This document shows, piece after piece, positions 48,401-60,584 of a stretch of DNA of 64,000 nucleotides. The notes under the pieces were generated by a model. That model was not told the DNA's origin and searched no databases. It saw only the letters and a program-made list of their open reading frames with translations. The translations under genes were made by a program, and so were the position numbers. The stretch is taken from the NCBI GenBank assembly GCA_963680875.1, contig OY804579.1:19143804-19207803 (forward strand). The letters are read 5' to 3'. How positions within the stretch are numbered: the stretch's first letter is position 1; every line of letters begins with the position of its first letter. This DNA comes from Bathymodiolus brooksi. Lineage: Eukaryota; Mollusca; Bivalvia; Mytilida; Modiolidae.

Positions 48401-50465
48401 ATCGAAAAAATCCAATGTCATAGGTGCATTATATTCTTCAGTAGAAGCTTCACTTCATTGTCATCATCAATTAACTTTTAGTGTCGGTGAGATTTGCACT
48501 CCAGTCATTACGAAAGTCAATATCCATATGACGAGCACATCACAGTAACCACACAACAATCTCTGGTCACAATAATGCAACATTTAGGAAGTCTTATATA
48601 TTACCCTTTCCAAAGTTGTTTTTTTTCGGGGTTTTTCTGGACTTTATAGTTTCTCCTTTTTCTGCTTTTGAGTTTTAATGTACATGTATAATATGCTATT
48701 ACGATTTGAAAAAAAATATTCTGCCATATACGAACACGATATGCTTACCGTAAATATATATTTCTTTATGAGAATAAGTTGTGTTCTTTGTTTTTTTAAA
48801 CACTTGTTATGGTTTAAATTGTATAAAAGTGATCAATTTCAGTTCATTATATCATATTTTTTCAGTCGGCACTAAACAAGGCAACGATAGCAATGTTAAC
48901 CTTTATTATGCGATCCGTTTTCCTTCCTTTATTTCTCTAACGTTATTTCTTTTTTATTTTTGTAATTAAAAGTTGTATAGAATTGGTATGTGTTGCATCT
49001 CTGCTAAGCACACGACAGTAAAGCATTAGCACAAACACTGCTTGGCTCGGAATCATGATAATGTGTGAATCCCCATGTCTATTCGCGGAGCAGGGAGATA
49101 GCACTAAAAATTCCAACTAAGTGTGTTAGTTTAGAACAAACCAGACAGCACCATTTTGAAATAAACTTGACATCCTCTCGCCATGGTATAGCTGAAGAAT
49201 TGTTCACTTGGCGGTAAGCAACGATCACTTTTACTAATGATTAAAAAATTGTAAGTTAGAAAATTATCAGCTATTTTTCTATCTTATTATGTTACCCAAC
49301 ATTTCACAATTTAAAGAACTGGGGAATGTATAGGCGTCAATAGATTCATACATGCTATTTAATAATCAATATTGTTCCAATGTTTTTAAACTGATGTTTT
49401 GTGTTTTTATTATTGTAGGAGAAAACCATGTTTTGTATTCTCATTATGGTCCATGTTCATAATTTACTTGCAACAATCCATCAAGATTAAACTTACATTC
49501 TAACACTCCAATGAATGGATACTGAAGTTCCGATATTAAATAAGTATCTGTATGTAAATTGTAATATCATAGAAAATGTGGGAAAACTTTCATATAATGA
49601 CAATCTATCAAAATATTTATTTATTTATTTTTCTTTTTTTAATTTCAGATCATTTTATTCAAAAACCCTGCTATATAATTACCCTATGTAACCCTGGGGA
49701 GCTACATAGGGGTCCCTGTGGTTTACATAACTCATTTGACCAGGGAAAATATCAAATTGAGTTAAAAAAAAATACACTCCCTTTCATTCACAAAATGAAA
49801 ATTACAAACATACATGTACATTTAATTTTTTTTTTCTTTAACTTTATTTTTTATTACAAATATTACTGTAGCAAATAGAAAAACTAATTATAGCGATTTG
49901 AGAACGGTATCACTAAATAAAACTAACTGCAGTTACCTGATAAATCGAACACACCTTATTGTTTTGAGTGTAGTTTTACGACAGCAAGCGTGGCTATTTA
50001 TTCTTACATACATTTTCCTATTTTCATTCTTGGGACCTACAATTATCATCAGTTTGTGTTATTCATTCAAATGGAATTATAGGGAAAATGCAGTTGGATT
50101 AATAAATAACATATACACTATAGGGTCTACATATTAACAGACAGCTTTGTAAGTAAGAAATAATCAATATATGTGTCAATACACTATCAAAATAATTATT
50201 AATCAGTTCTCAAAATCTGAACATGCGAATTTCATTTTGTGTCTGTATAATAAATATCAAGTTATTTTATTTGTCATGCTTTAAAAAAGTTTGCTCTGAG
50301 TAGTTAACCCAAAATGAAGTGCTATAATCTACGGACATTAGATATTTTGTCTTAACGGTTATTTTAACATTAAATATTGTTAGCACATCAAAAACTTTTT
50401 CTTATGATGCATAATAATTTTGTCAAAAAAAAACCCACAAAAAAACAGATTTTTTTTTTATCGGT
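45471..50465. other. Gene-poor stretch with diverged repeats
   Basis: No coding exon is convincing. 45810-45915 resembles an old SINE body (CCGAAGTATCCGAAGATAAA). 45990-47290 is diverged non-coding DNA rich in AGCAAC words. 47890-47950 holds an R2 fragment (ACAGACAACACAATGGCC). 49680-49713 forms a short ACCCTATGTA/TACATAGGGG hairpin. Frames at 47539, 48678, 49576 and 49898 show no family resemblance. Confidence 0.4.
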
Positions 50466-50530
50466 GATTCGATCTTACGATGTTGTTATCGGCAGTCAAG
50501 TGTGCTAACCATTACGCCACCGCAACGTGA
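50466..50530 (-). repeat. tRNA-like sequence, SINE-C head or tRNA pseudogene
   Basis: On the minus strand, GCGGTGGCGTAATGGTTAGC carries an A box and, about 45 nt on, GATCGAATCACC takes the place of a B box. The acceptor arm does not close (GCGGTGG against CCGATAA), so this is not a working tRNA gene. The A-box half matches the head of the SINE at 3478-3695. Confidence 0.5.
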
Positions 50531-51542
50531 ATATTGAGTGAGTAGAATTAAGCTATATTTAAATCAAATTTACGTTATTACAATTATTCATCGGGAATTC
50601 ACTTGGCGAAACAGCTAAATAAATTATATTTGTAAAAAAAAAAAAATAATAATAAAAATAATAAAAAGTAAAGGGACTACTAAAAATACAAAGTTCCGAT
50701 GTGTCGTTTACATGTCCAATGAATTAATTTCTAAAATAATCTGACTTTTTCTTTTCGCCGGTTGCTTGTTTTGTTTTCTGTACTTTTTGTGAATTGTGGG
50801 GATTTGTATAGTAACACATGAAATTCCACTGAGGGTTATTAAAAAAACACGTCGGACTCGATGCACAATCAGGTCGGCAGTAAATCACCTCCAAAATTTA
50901 GCCGGTTTTTTTCTATTTATTTAAATACTGTTTCAAAAAAATTGTTCAAGTTTTACTCCTGTAGCCAAATAACTACGATAACCAACTTTATTTTGGATGA
51001 GATTAAAAGGCCGATTTCTATTTCTGTCTATTACGGATGAAAACGGTCAATAAAAAATGGCCGCTGACGAGAAATCGACCTTAATATTATTTTTTGATTG
51101 CAGATTTCATACTCACCACACTCGGGTACCAACACAAAAAATAAATGAGATATGTTTATGTATATTAAACATCATACTAAAATATGCCGTTGGTACCTGC
51201 TTGTGGTTATACTGAAAATTGACATTAAATACACATTTCTTGTTGGATTTCATATATTTTCACGAAACGATAGACTTTTCATTGACTAGTGTGACGTCAT
51301 CGCACGTGCAAATATGGAAAATTGTTACCAAAATAGTAGTTGGGGTAAAGGTCTTATAAAAATCAAGAAACAACGAAAGCTATACGTTTCATTTATAATT
51401 TGTCTATTTTTTAGGCCAATTTCTGCCCTTATCATACCTACTCCTTTACATTTTTGCCTGTTGTTAACTTAGATAAATGTTCTTAAACAACACGGAAGAA
51501 ACATTAACTTAATTAATTTCGCAAAATTGCCCCATTTTGTAG
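50531..51542. other. Non-coding DNA before the retrotransposon
   Basis: Contains an A-rich run (50633-50668), a CRE-like TGACGTCATC at 51291-51300, and 51412-51455, which is a reversed relative of 46573-46612. No gene is seen. Confidence 0.4.
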
Positions 51543-53355
51543 TCCAGTTCACTGTACAATCATACTATTAAGCCAATACTTCTGTATGGATCAGAAATTT
51601 GGGGATACTTTAACCCATTCTCAAAAAAACTGTCAAAAAAGGGATTTTCATTGGATACAATTTTCAATAACCTGATGTGCGAAAAGATGCACATCAAAAT
51701 TTGTAAATCACTCCTTGGAATTCATAGAACTTCAACCAATGTTGCGGTCCTATCAGAATTAGGTCGGTTCCCTATTCATTTTGATATATTGAAGGCAATG
51801 CTTTCATATTGGCATCGTTTAGAAAATCTTGATCCAGACTGTTCAGGTTTGTTAAAGAATGCATTTGTAGAATCAAAATATTTATTTCATAAGAAGTGTC
51901 CATCTTGGTACAGAACTCTACAGGCTATGGTTTCAGATATACAAGGAGTGAAATATTTACCCTCAATCAGATCCTACAAGTTAAAAGATACTATCAAAAA
52001 AATACTATCAGAATATTATTTAAAGTGTTGACACTCAGATTGGAATTTATATTCATCAAAAAAACTAAGATGCTATTGTAGTTTTAAAACAAACTTTGGA
52101 TTTGAGAGATATCTTTCTCATGTGAAAAAGTTTGAACATAGGAAAAATATAACCAGATTAAGGATATCTCCACATCGGCTTCAGATTGAAAGGGGGAGAT
52201 ATCAAGGCATTCACAAAGAGGAGAGGCAATGTCTTAGGTGTGATTCATCTGATATATATGACGAAAAATACTTTCTCTTTTCGTGTTCCCATTTAAACGA
52301 AGAGAGAGAAAAAATATATGATGATAACAACTTCAGTCAGCTAAATCCCACTAAAAAACTGATTTGGTTGATGGCAGTTGATAATCCAGATATTCTTACT
52401 AGAATTAGTAACATGGTACAAAAAGCTAACGTTTAATTTCCATATAAACATTTATATAATACTATTTCTTTTCCCCCGATATTTAAAGCATATTGATGAT
52501 CATTCTGCAGAGGGCACAAGAATTACAGATTTGTGATTTAAGTCACAGGTCTGTTAATTGGCACCGTCCCTTGGTGTTCCCTGCTTGATGACCACCCACG
52601 AGATGAATATTTTATTATTGAAATAGAGCTTAAGGATTCCACGTGCTGGCCATCCTGCAGAGAGCACAGGACTGTCAAACTTGTGATTATATTTGGTCAC
52701 AGGTCTGTTAACTGGCACCGTCCCTTGGTGCTCCCTGCTTGATGACCACCCCACGAGGTGAATACTTTACCTTATTTTTGTTTTTGTTTTTTTCTTAAAT
52801 TCTTACGATAATTTGAATTATAGTATAATGAATCCACGGGCTGGCCTTCTTGCAGAGAGCACAAGATTTTCAGATTTGTGATTATGTTGGGTCACGGGTC
52901 TGTTAACTGGCACCGCCCCTTGGTTCTGCATGCTCGATGGCCACCCTATGAAATGAATGACTTATTAATATATTTTAATCGATATTTTTTATTGTTGTCT
53001 TTTTGATACTGTTACTATAGTCACAAAATTGGCGTGGCCCATAAGTTCATCCTAATGGCATCGACCCTTGTTGCTTCAAGTAGTCATATTATTTCGTCAT
53101 TTTAAGATACATTTTATTTCCCCCTCAATTGTTAAAGGGATCAATACGCACCTAAGACTATGGCTCTAAACTAGTGGCGAAAATGTTAGTGCTATTGTTT
53201 TTTTTTTTTTCTTTTTTTCTTTTTTTCCGTGAACTGTTTTCTTGTTCTCATTGCTTGTTATGTTATAATACAATTGTAATAAATCATGCTCATATTGTAT
53301 ATGCCCCCTGTGGGCCCTTTATTGGTGAATTAATAAACTTATGACTTATGTATTT
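51543..53355 (+). mobile_element. 5'-truncated non-LTR retrotransposon
   Basis: The frame reads IKPILLYGSEIWG (51573-51611), then KICKSLLGIHRTSTNVAVL and ELGRFPIHFDILKAM. After one in-frame TGA at 52029 the same frame resumes with RLRISPHRLQIERGRY and a CLRC...SCSH zinc-like box (about 52233-52296), ending at 52436. This is the C-terminal part of a Jockey/CR1-like reverse transcriptase protein; the endonuclease and most of the transcriptase are absent. A 3' UTR with internal repeats follows. The element ends in a GCCCCCTGTGGGCC hairpin and an ACTTATGACTTATG tail, not poly(A). It is inactive. Confidence 0.8.
52480..52960 (+). repeat. Three-copy repeat in the retrotransposon 3' UTR
   Basis: Blocks with CTGCAGAG(G/A)GCACA, then GGTCTGTTAA(C/T)TGGCACCG and TGATGACCACCC, occur near 52505, 52655 and 52850. 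Spacings are about 150 and 195 bp. The units have diverged and differ in length between the shared cores. Confidence 0.8.
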
Positions 53356-53519
53356 AATAAATTTACGCAGATCAAGATTATAAAGAACAAAAAATTAGTT
53401 TTTGCGTTCTTCCGTCACCGACATTATCCGTGAAGTTCTGGTTTCAGATACTTGCACAGAAGTCTTTGACTCAAAGTTTTCGAGTGTTTAATACCAAATT
53501 AGTTTGATATTAAAATAAA
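53356..53519. other. Spacer upstream of the nuclease-like pseudogene
   Basis: Short AT-rich stretch between the retrotransposon tail and the first Met of the pseudogene. It may be the 5' leader of that family. Confidence 0.35.
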
Positions 53520-55908
53520 ATGAGTTCACGAAAAAAGAGAACAGAACAACAGGAGGATTGTGCAGTCTGTATAATACACAGTGCAAAATCGAACAATGAA
53601 AATTTGGTATCATGTTCAGTTGATTGTTTTGAAAAATTGTTAGACATAAAGGGGCGACGTCTTGAAAGCACAGCAGAAGTTCTTAGGATGGCGGATGTCT
53701 GTGTCCAAATCCCGTCTACTTTTGCAACTGACTAAAGCTGTTAAAACTACCAACTTCCTTCTTTATGCCAGGTGTCTTTTCCTGATGTGTGATCTCTTTT
53801 TCAGTTTTGGAGGGCAAAATTATGCTCGATATCTGACGTTTTTCTCAGTGTTTTTGGCAAACATAGAAATATCCCATCCTGGTGCAACAGATTTATTAAA
53901 AAGAGGCGCCATCAGCGTGGCAAGATCTTTCGTTCCAGGAAATAGATGTCCAGTAGATACAACTATAGAGGAAACTTTTATGAAGCACTCTATATCACAT
54001 GGAGGTGCTTTAGGTGCCAGTGCAGGCTTGTCTGGTTTGCTTAGTAATTATGACGCATAACAGAGATGGGTGCGAACAGTCCATGAAAGAGTACAGTTTG
54101 TAAAAGGAGCTTTAGCCATGGTTGATATATTGGCGGCCGATTCTGACGCAAAGAAACATCGTGATCTGCGCAGAACCGAGATAGAAAGGAGTGAGGCAAA
54201 TGTCGTAAAAGTTGCTGAATCAATTTTTGGTTACAATCCATTGGAAATGGAACAAAAAGACAAGTTGTACTGTATTTCATCTGGTGCGTCTGCTACCCCA
54301 GAGATTGAACGCGACGTTATACTTGCAGAAGCATTGGGTGCTGACGCTAAAGTTGATTTCATTTCAGAACGCTTGGAGAAGCACGGGAAGTTCGTTGATC
54401 CGATCAAACGATTAAATTTGAAAACGTTGTCTTCTCAAAACAAAATTATCGAATATCGCCAACAAAGTAACATTGCATATCATCTTCTTGTTCGTTCACA
54501 ATATGGTGATCTCAGGATTGATTTGAAGGAACTCCAGTTCCATATAGTATTGCGACTTCCGATGGTTTTCTGAACAAGACAGATAAATTCAAAGGCTATC
54601 ACTTTTTGACTAAAGATGTGGATGATGCTCCACCTCCTCCAGATGATAAGACGCTAGTGTTAGAGGATGGAGGATGGCAATGCGGCTTTTTACTATCTGA
54701 AAGATTTGCCACCCAATTTCAGAGACATCTGTGCCAGACTGTTTGATATGGTAGTCAGAAAGTCGGATATTATCTTTACCACAGATATGTATCTAGAAAA
54801 CTCCATACAGTCGATGGAACGAAAGCGCAGAGGTTGCAGTGAAAAACTGATTGTTACTGGTGAAAATACGAAAAAGCCACCAGACTGGAAGACCTTCCTT
54901 GCCAATGAAGAAAACAAAAAGCAGCTCATTGAACTTTTTTGTCGTGTTTGAAGCACGGATAATTTCGCCCCTAAGCTGTTGGGCAAGACCGTAATAACCG
55001 TTTCTGATGGGCATGCCCTTCATATTACAAGTTATGATGGTACCAGCGTATGTCGCACAGAAAATAAATCAATTGAATCGACACAGGAAGAAACTGATTC
55101 ACGAGTTGTTTTTTCTTGTTTCTATGGAAAACAACAAGGATACATAATTATTAGAATTCGTAGTCCGGATACCGATATATTCTTTATCCTCCTTCACTAC
55201 CCATTTGAATTACAAGGAGTGACAATTCTCTTTGATACTGGAACTGGAAACAAGAAAAGGTTGATAGATATTACCAAATTAGCACAGCAATACCAGCAGG
55301 AATTGTGTACAGCATTTTAGGCCTGCACGCGTTCACACGCTGTGATACAACGAGCGCATTTAAGGGGATTGGAAAAGTCAAGCCAATTAAGACATTGCAA
55401 AAGTCACCCCAATTCCAAAGTGCTCTTGCACAAATTGGAGATTCCTGGCAAATTTCAGAGGATTTGTGTCTGCAGATGAAGGCTTGTACCTGCTTGTTGC
55501 ATGGCGGTAAAGAGGTATCCTGTGTGAATGATTTGCGCTATAATAAGATCAGTGTAAAGTGCTGTTCAACGGGTGAAACGTTTGATTCCTCAAAAAATGT
55601 TGATCTAGGTGTATTGCCTCCATGCAGAAACTGTATGAGAGAACATCTGAAAAGAGTTAACTATCAGGTAGAAATTTGGAAAAGCCAATATTACAAAACC
55701 AGTATATCCGGAGCCTACTCATGACAATGGTTGGCGGTGTGTTGATGGGATGATTGAACCAAAATGGGTGTCTGGTGATTTCATTCCACAACAACTCGCC
55801 GACGTTTTAGTCGAGGAAAATATTGCAGGTTTGACAGAAAGCGATGAAAGTGATGATGAATTCGACGATGTTTTATACTCGTTGATTGATGGCGAAGAGG
55901 AAGACTAG
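53520..55908 (+). pseudogene. Degenerate copy of a multicopy invertebrate protein with a FEN1/XPG-like motif order
   Basis: The pieces run in order from MSSRKKRT to an acidic tail DGEEED. Recognisable blocks are GGQNYARYLTFFSVFLANIE, SVARSFVPGNRC, QRWVRTVHERVQFV, VPYSIATSDGFLNKTDKFKG, LEDGNAAFYYL, FTTDMYLENSIQSMERKRRG, TQEETDSRV, RSPDTDIFFILLH and LHAFTRCDTTSAFKGIGKVK. The last five carry acidic residues in the order of the FEN1/XPG active site (PIN-like fold); that link is my inference. The copy is broken by a stop at 54058, a frame change near 54545, a 7-bp GAGGATG duplication near 54663, a stop at 54949, and frame changes near 55313 and 55690. The region before GGQNYARYL appears shortened compared with the family, and a TCTCTTTTTCAG lies just before it. 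The family is abundant in bivalves and cnidarians, from memory, and behaves like a mobile gene. Confidence 0.75.
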
Positions 55909-58900
55909 TGAGAACTGTTTCGCCAATTTTCAATACTGTTTGGCCGTTTGCAATACTCATTGTTCAGGTCATTTGTTGAAGAATGAAACTGAAATATGGA
56001 AATATTGAGTATATCATGTATATTTGGAAGATTGTTCGGAGTTGGCTAAAATGGGCAACATAATATGCATATATTAGGGTTAATGGTTTTTAAAATAAAT
56101 GCTAATACTTTCAGCATTCAGATAAAACTATATTGATTGAACAAAAATTCCCATAAAGCAGTTTAACCTGGCCAATAAGGAATATTCTGTAGAAATTCTG
56201 AAAATCAGAAATTACCCATTTTGCATGTTATCTGACATTGGTAGAATTTAAACCCTCTTAGATGATGTTCATATGATGTGTTTAAATAAAGAATTGAAAG
56301 ATCTTACAGGGCAAATAAAATTGTCACCCTGCCCGAACATGTTTCTAAGGAAATAAACCGAGTTTCATCAAATTTTGCGTGTTTTTGAGAGGGGTAGGGC
56401 TAATATTTTGCTAATTTTTTTGGCTAATCAGTAGGTAGAAGGAACATGATTATTCCCTTTATTCATTGTTATAGTATCCAGATACAAAACTCAACCGTCA
56501 TTATGATGCGGTATCCTTTATTTTATTGGTAAAATTAAGATATATGCAGAATCCTCTGAAAATCTGTAAAATTGTAATTATTTTTCAAGTATTTTGATCA
56601 CAAAAATCACTTCATAAAGGATTACTAAAAGTGCTTGATTTATTAAATGTGATATATTTGTTTGGTTTAATATAAAAAAAGATCGCAGTTTAGTACGAAA
56701 TATTTTTTTATCTAAATTTTTAAGGGAAAAAATGTCTTTTTCTCATTTCAGGAAGGGGGAGGGTTAGGATTTTCACATCTGACAAAATTTGATAGCCACA
56801 AAGTGTATACATCTTGTATTCAATTGAAAGGTAATACCATCAGCTTTCATTTGATACCATATTGATATACTTTCAAGACTGTTTAGTATATATTTAATGC
56901 TCGCAAAGACAAAAATTGAAAAAAATCCAAAAATCCTCATAAAGCTGCGATAGGGTGTAAATATTAGCCTCAAACGGCAAGTCCGTCCCAACATCTTCAA
57001 TGTTAACATTTCTTCAAGAGGATATATAGGAGGACTTAAAAAATATGTTAACATGGAAGATGAGGGGGGGGGGTGCACGGGGGATTATGCTAGCCCCCCC
57101 CACGGACTATAAGTCAATGACAAGCTTAATTACTTTTGGCCGTATCTATACGTCCGAACGTGGACAAGTCGAACTCAAATAATCCTTATCTAGTGTTGAT
57201 ATATATTGATATTTTTTACATTGCAAGTGAACGAGTGTGTCAGCTCTTTAATGCAACCAGGTTGACGGTTGAATTCTGTTTTGGTTTGATGTCCTAAATT
57301 TTTATGTAATTTCGCATATTTGTATGCATTTAGATTTAAATGGTCTAGTCTAAGCCATTATAAAATCCAAATGGATGAAATGTTATTGGTTTTTTTTTCT
57401 AGGAAATAGAGGCGGTAGTTAAAACTGAAATCCCTTAAAATAAAATATGTATTCATTAATAACTTAAACTCTTCTCTAGCATCATATATGTATGTAGACT
57501 AAAAGAGAAGCTGAAAATGGAAAGTTTTAATATATATATAATTGCTCACAATTTAAAACACTATTGTTTTAAGACAAAAATATCACAAGGATGGGAGTGC
57601 AAGACTGTATACACTTCCTAAAGTTAAATACATGTACAATATATTGCAATTTATGCGCAAATAAACAGAAGTAAAAACATCCAGTTGAAATGAAAAAGAA
57701 CGATAACTTTCAAAATATTTTGAAATAATAATTAAGTTAAACGTGCTGTGTAGTAGTTTTACTTAACTCTCTACCATGCAATCATTGCACGTCAATACCC
57801 GCATATGACATGGCGTCCTCAGTACAACACTATTTCTTATATTGACTATGTTTTTCGGCGCAAAAGCTAATTCTTATATCAGTGATCTAGTGATTTTGTA
57901 CATACAAAGAAACTTTGTTGTTGATAACTTAATACGGGTGGCGTCGTGTTGTTTTTTGGGGTTTTTTTCTGGTTTTTTTTGTTTTTTTGCTTTGTTTTTT
58001 GTTTGTCTGTTTAGGTTTTGTATGTGGTGTTTTTTGCTATTGTTCAATTGGACACAAAATTTCCAACTGCGGAAATCATGGAGTTAGAAAGACCGTAATG
58101 TCCACGACAACAAGGTTGATCACATATCACATTCGGTACAGGAGAATAAAACGGATCCCCGGTATAGAAATAGGATCTAGTTTATCCACTGTGAATACAA
58201 TCATTCCCCCCCCCCCTCCTTTTAGCAAAACGGAGTAGAATCTGGTAGGATACCAAATTATACCAAAATTCATTGTTTGTATTTCATGCTAATTCCAATG
58301 ATAATATTTGAGAAAAAAAAATCATTTGTTATTAACTGTTTTTCGAAAATAATCCAACATGAATTGCTATCGATACATGTGTTAAAATTTAAAAGACTGC
58401 AATTATCTTATCCGTTAGCAAACATGACGCTTTCGTTACTGTCTCATTCATATAATTTTCGGAATAAAACATATAGAGCTTCTGACAATTAAAAAAAAGT
58501 ATAAGTTATTATCATAAATTGTTATTTACATAATAACTAACTTGTATTTTATCATAGCGGGTATTATATATATATCTTACAATAATTTCACTTATTTTCA
58601 TGTAGATGTTGAACAGTACTATAACCAATATATTGCCACTGGTCATTTATGTCATACTGACACGTATGTGTATTCCTAACAACCGGTTGTATTACTACAC
58701 TGAATCTCAAAATCAAAAGGTAAGCGAACAACAATTTTTAAAATGTATATAAGTTCGTCAGACATATACTGCAATAGATATTAGCTTGTTACGGTTTAGG
58801 GAAAAAAATGATTTCTAACAGTAGTTAAGAGACATAAAGACATAATTATTGAAGACATGCAAGTAACTTTTTAATCATCATATTGATTTGTTTACAACAG

Positions 58901-59394
58901 CTATGGCTATTTGAATTAACTAGTTCCAATACGAATCTTATAAACTTTACAGAATCTTGCACATATTGAAGATATTATGAATCCACCTTAAAACATGCAC
59001 TATGATCTTGCACTTGCCGACCTTTCTGCCCATGTAACATTTAACACACTGAATACATTTGCAACCCAGCAAATTGGATTAGTATATATTATTCTGGTGT
59101 CATGTCAATGTAAAATTTTCAAGCAATAACTACGAACGGTTACTCGTGTTGTTTCGTTAATAAACCACGTAGCCATGTTATATGCATGCACAAATTAATA
59201 TACATTATGGTTTTGTTACCCTTATATGACAGCAAGACCTTTTTAGTTTGTATGTTTTCTCTCATAGCTATCACAAAGTATAATGATGTCCATGGGGTTG
59301 ACTAGCTTAAGTATGATAAACAGTGGGTGAATGTGCTCTAATCGTCGTGTGAAAGGAACTATGCAAAGTATGCAAGCAATGTATTAATGAGTGA
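55909..59394. other. Non-coding DNA downstream of the pseudogene
   Basis: 55909-57100 has conserved-looking but non-coding sequence with words such as GAGAGGGGTAGGGCTAATAT and may be the 3' part of the mobile unit. 57064-57102 pairs a G run with a C run. 58206-58217 is a C run. Frames at 57842-58492 are low-complexity and show no family. I see no gene. Confidence 0.4.
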
Positions 59395-59575
59395 GTGTTT
59401 GCCGATGATCAAGATGTCCGCTTTGTACTCGCTCCACTCGGACACGTTTCCCTTATTCCGAGAATACTAGTCTTTTTTCTTACTCCTTAAAGCTGCGTAC
59501 AAAGCAGAGAAGCAGTGAATTCTAAGTTTATAGTCTTTGGTTTGACCCCACTCGAGGTGAGCACGATATCCGGTT
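59395..59575 (-). mobile_element. SINE family C, diverged copy
   Basis: CCGCTTTGTACTCG, TCGGACACG, a TTTTTTCTTACTCCTTAAAG stretch and CTCGAGGTGAGCACGA follow the order of 3478-3695. The A-box end is degraded. Confidence 0.5.
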
Positions 59576-60092
59576 CAAACAATATATTAATACAGTTATA
59601 TGGATCATATTGAAAATAAAATATTTGTCTTTATAAAAATATACATTGCTGAACATTTTATTCCTTTTACTTTCGAAGTTTTCTGAATAACATCAGTACG
59701 CAATAAACATGTATTGATGGCTGCGATACATGGCTATGGAAAGGGAAGGCATCTAAAATGTGATCTTCAAGCTCGTGAACCAAATAATATCTTGTTCGAC
59801 TGTGAAAAACATCATACAAAATCAAAATATTCAGCATTACCTTTTGTATAAAATATATCTCATCCACAGAATACTGACAGTTCTGAAATTGTTGTTTCAC
59901 ATTAGGTGCGATATTTTCTAAAGTTGTGTTTTTTCACAATATACCATTACATGGTATCATGATCCTCATCTTGGGTCAATTGTAGACAAAATATTGTGTG
60001 TAGGAAACTCTCGCACAGTCTTACATTATTGCGAGCATCTTCATTCACAAATGCACAATTTAATTTAGCATTTTTCCACTGTGTTTATCTTG
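59576..60092. other. AT-rich DNA with a possible short minus-strand exon
   Basis: Nothing is firmly assigned. A 42-nt open stretch at 59841-59882 (minus strand) is bounded by TTTCAG and GTAATG and encodes NCQYSVDEIYFIQK. It may be chance. Confidence 0.3.
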
Positions 60093-60205
60093 AACAGATA
60101 TATCAAGTTTGGGAAGGGTATTTGCGAAAAATACCAGGCGAGGTAAATTTAGACTCAAGACTGGTATTTTTTCGCAAATACTCCTCACAATATGATATAT
60201 CTGTT
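60093..60205. mobile_element. Short foldback hairpin (MITE-like)
   Basis: The left arm 60093-60137 starts AACAGATATATCA and ends TATTTGCGAAAAATACCAG. The right arm 60161-60205 is its inverse, ending TGATATATCTGTT. The arms are 45 bases each, mismatched only in the middle, with a 23-base loop. No target duplication is evident. The frame 59996-60208 runs through the hairpin and is not a gene. Confidence 0.75.
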
Positions 60206-60396
60206 TAATTACACGGAATATTATTTAGAACACCGGCTAAATAAATAATACCTTTTGTTTGTCGTTTTCAGGAATATTTTGTTTTTTATTGTTTGTAACT
60301 TGGCAATGGTTAAATACTATAGGACGCTTTGAACTATTCCCTTCAGCAGGTACAGTACACACGTGGTAGTATTTCGATTTGTTATGTCGGACAGTG

Positions 60397-60584
60397 GTTG
60401 AAGTATTCCGAATGAATTTGGCGGTTTGAGGCACGCGAGGGTAAAAAAGTTAAATCCTTTACATCGGAACGCTTCCGGGTTTCAAATTTGATTAATAACG
60501 TTACCTTACGTATAAAGGTAAAGAAGAAATATTCCGAATGAATTTCGCGGTTTGAAGCACGTGAAGGTCAAAAAGAGAAATACG
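60397..60584 (+). repeat. Direct repeat, about 132-bp spacing
   Basis: ATTCCGAATGAATTTGGCGG (60404) and ATTCCGAATGAATTTCGCGG (60530) begin two blocks of about 55 bases. They continue as GTTTGAGGCACGCGAGGGT and GTTTGAAGCACGTGAAGGT. Confidence 0.75.

Noticed and set aside
49898..50137. 79-codon hydrophobic frame
   Set aside because: AT-rich DNA easily gives hydrophobic frames. There are no splice signals or family words that I recognise.
51291..51300. CRE site TGACGTCATC as a promoter element
   Set aside because: It is a single 8-10 bp match with no gene start nearby, so it is expected by chance in 64 kb.
59996..60208. 70-codon frame with exon-like borders GAACAG and GAGGTAAAT
   Set aside because: The apparent exon is one arm of the 113-bp hairpin, and the other arm encodes nothing similar.
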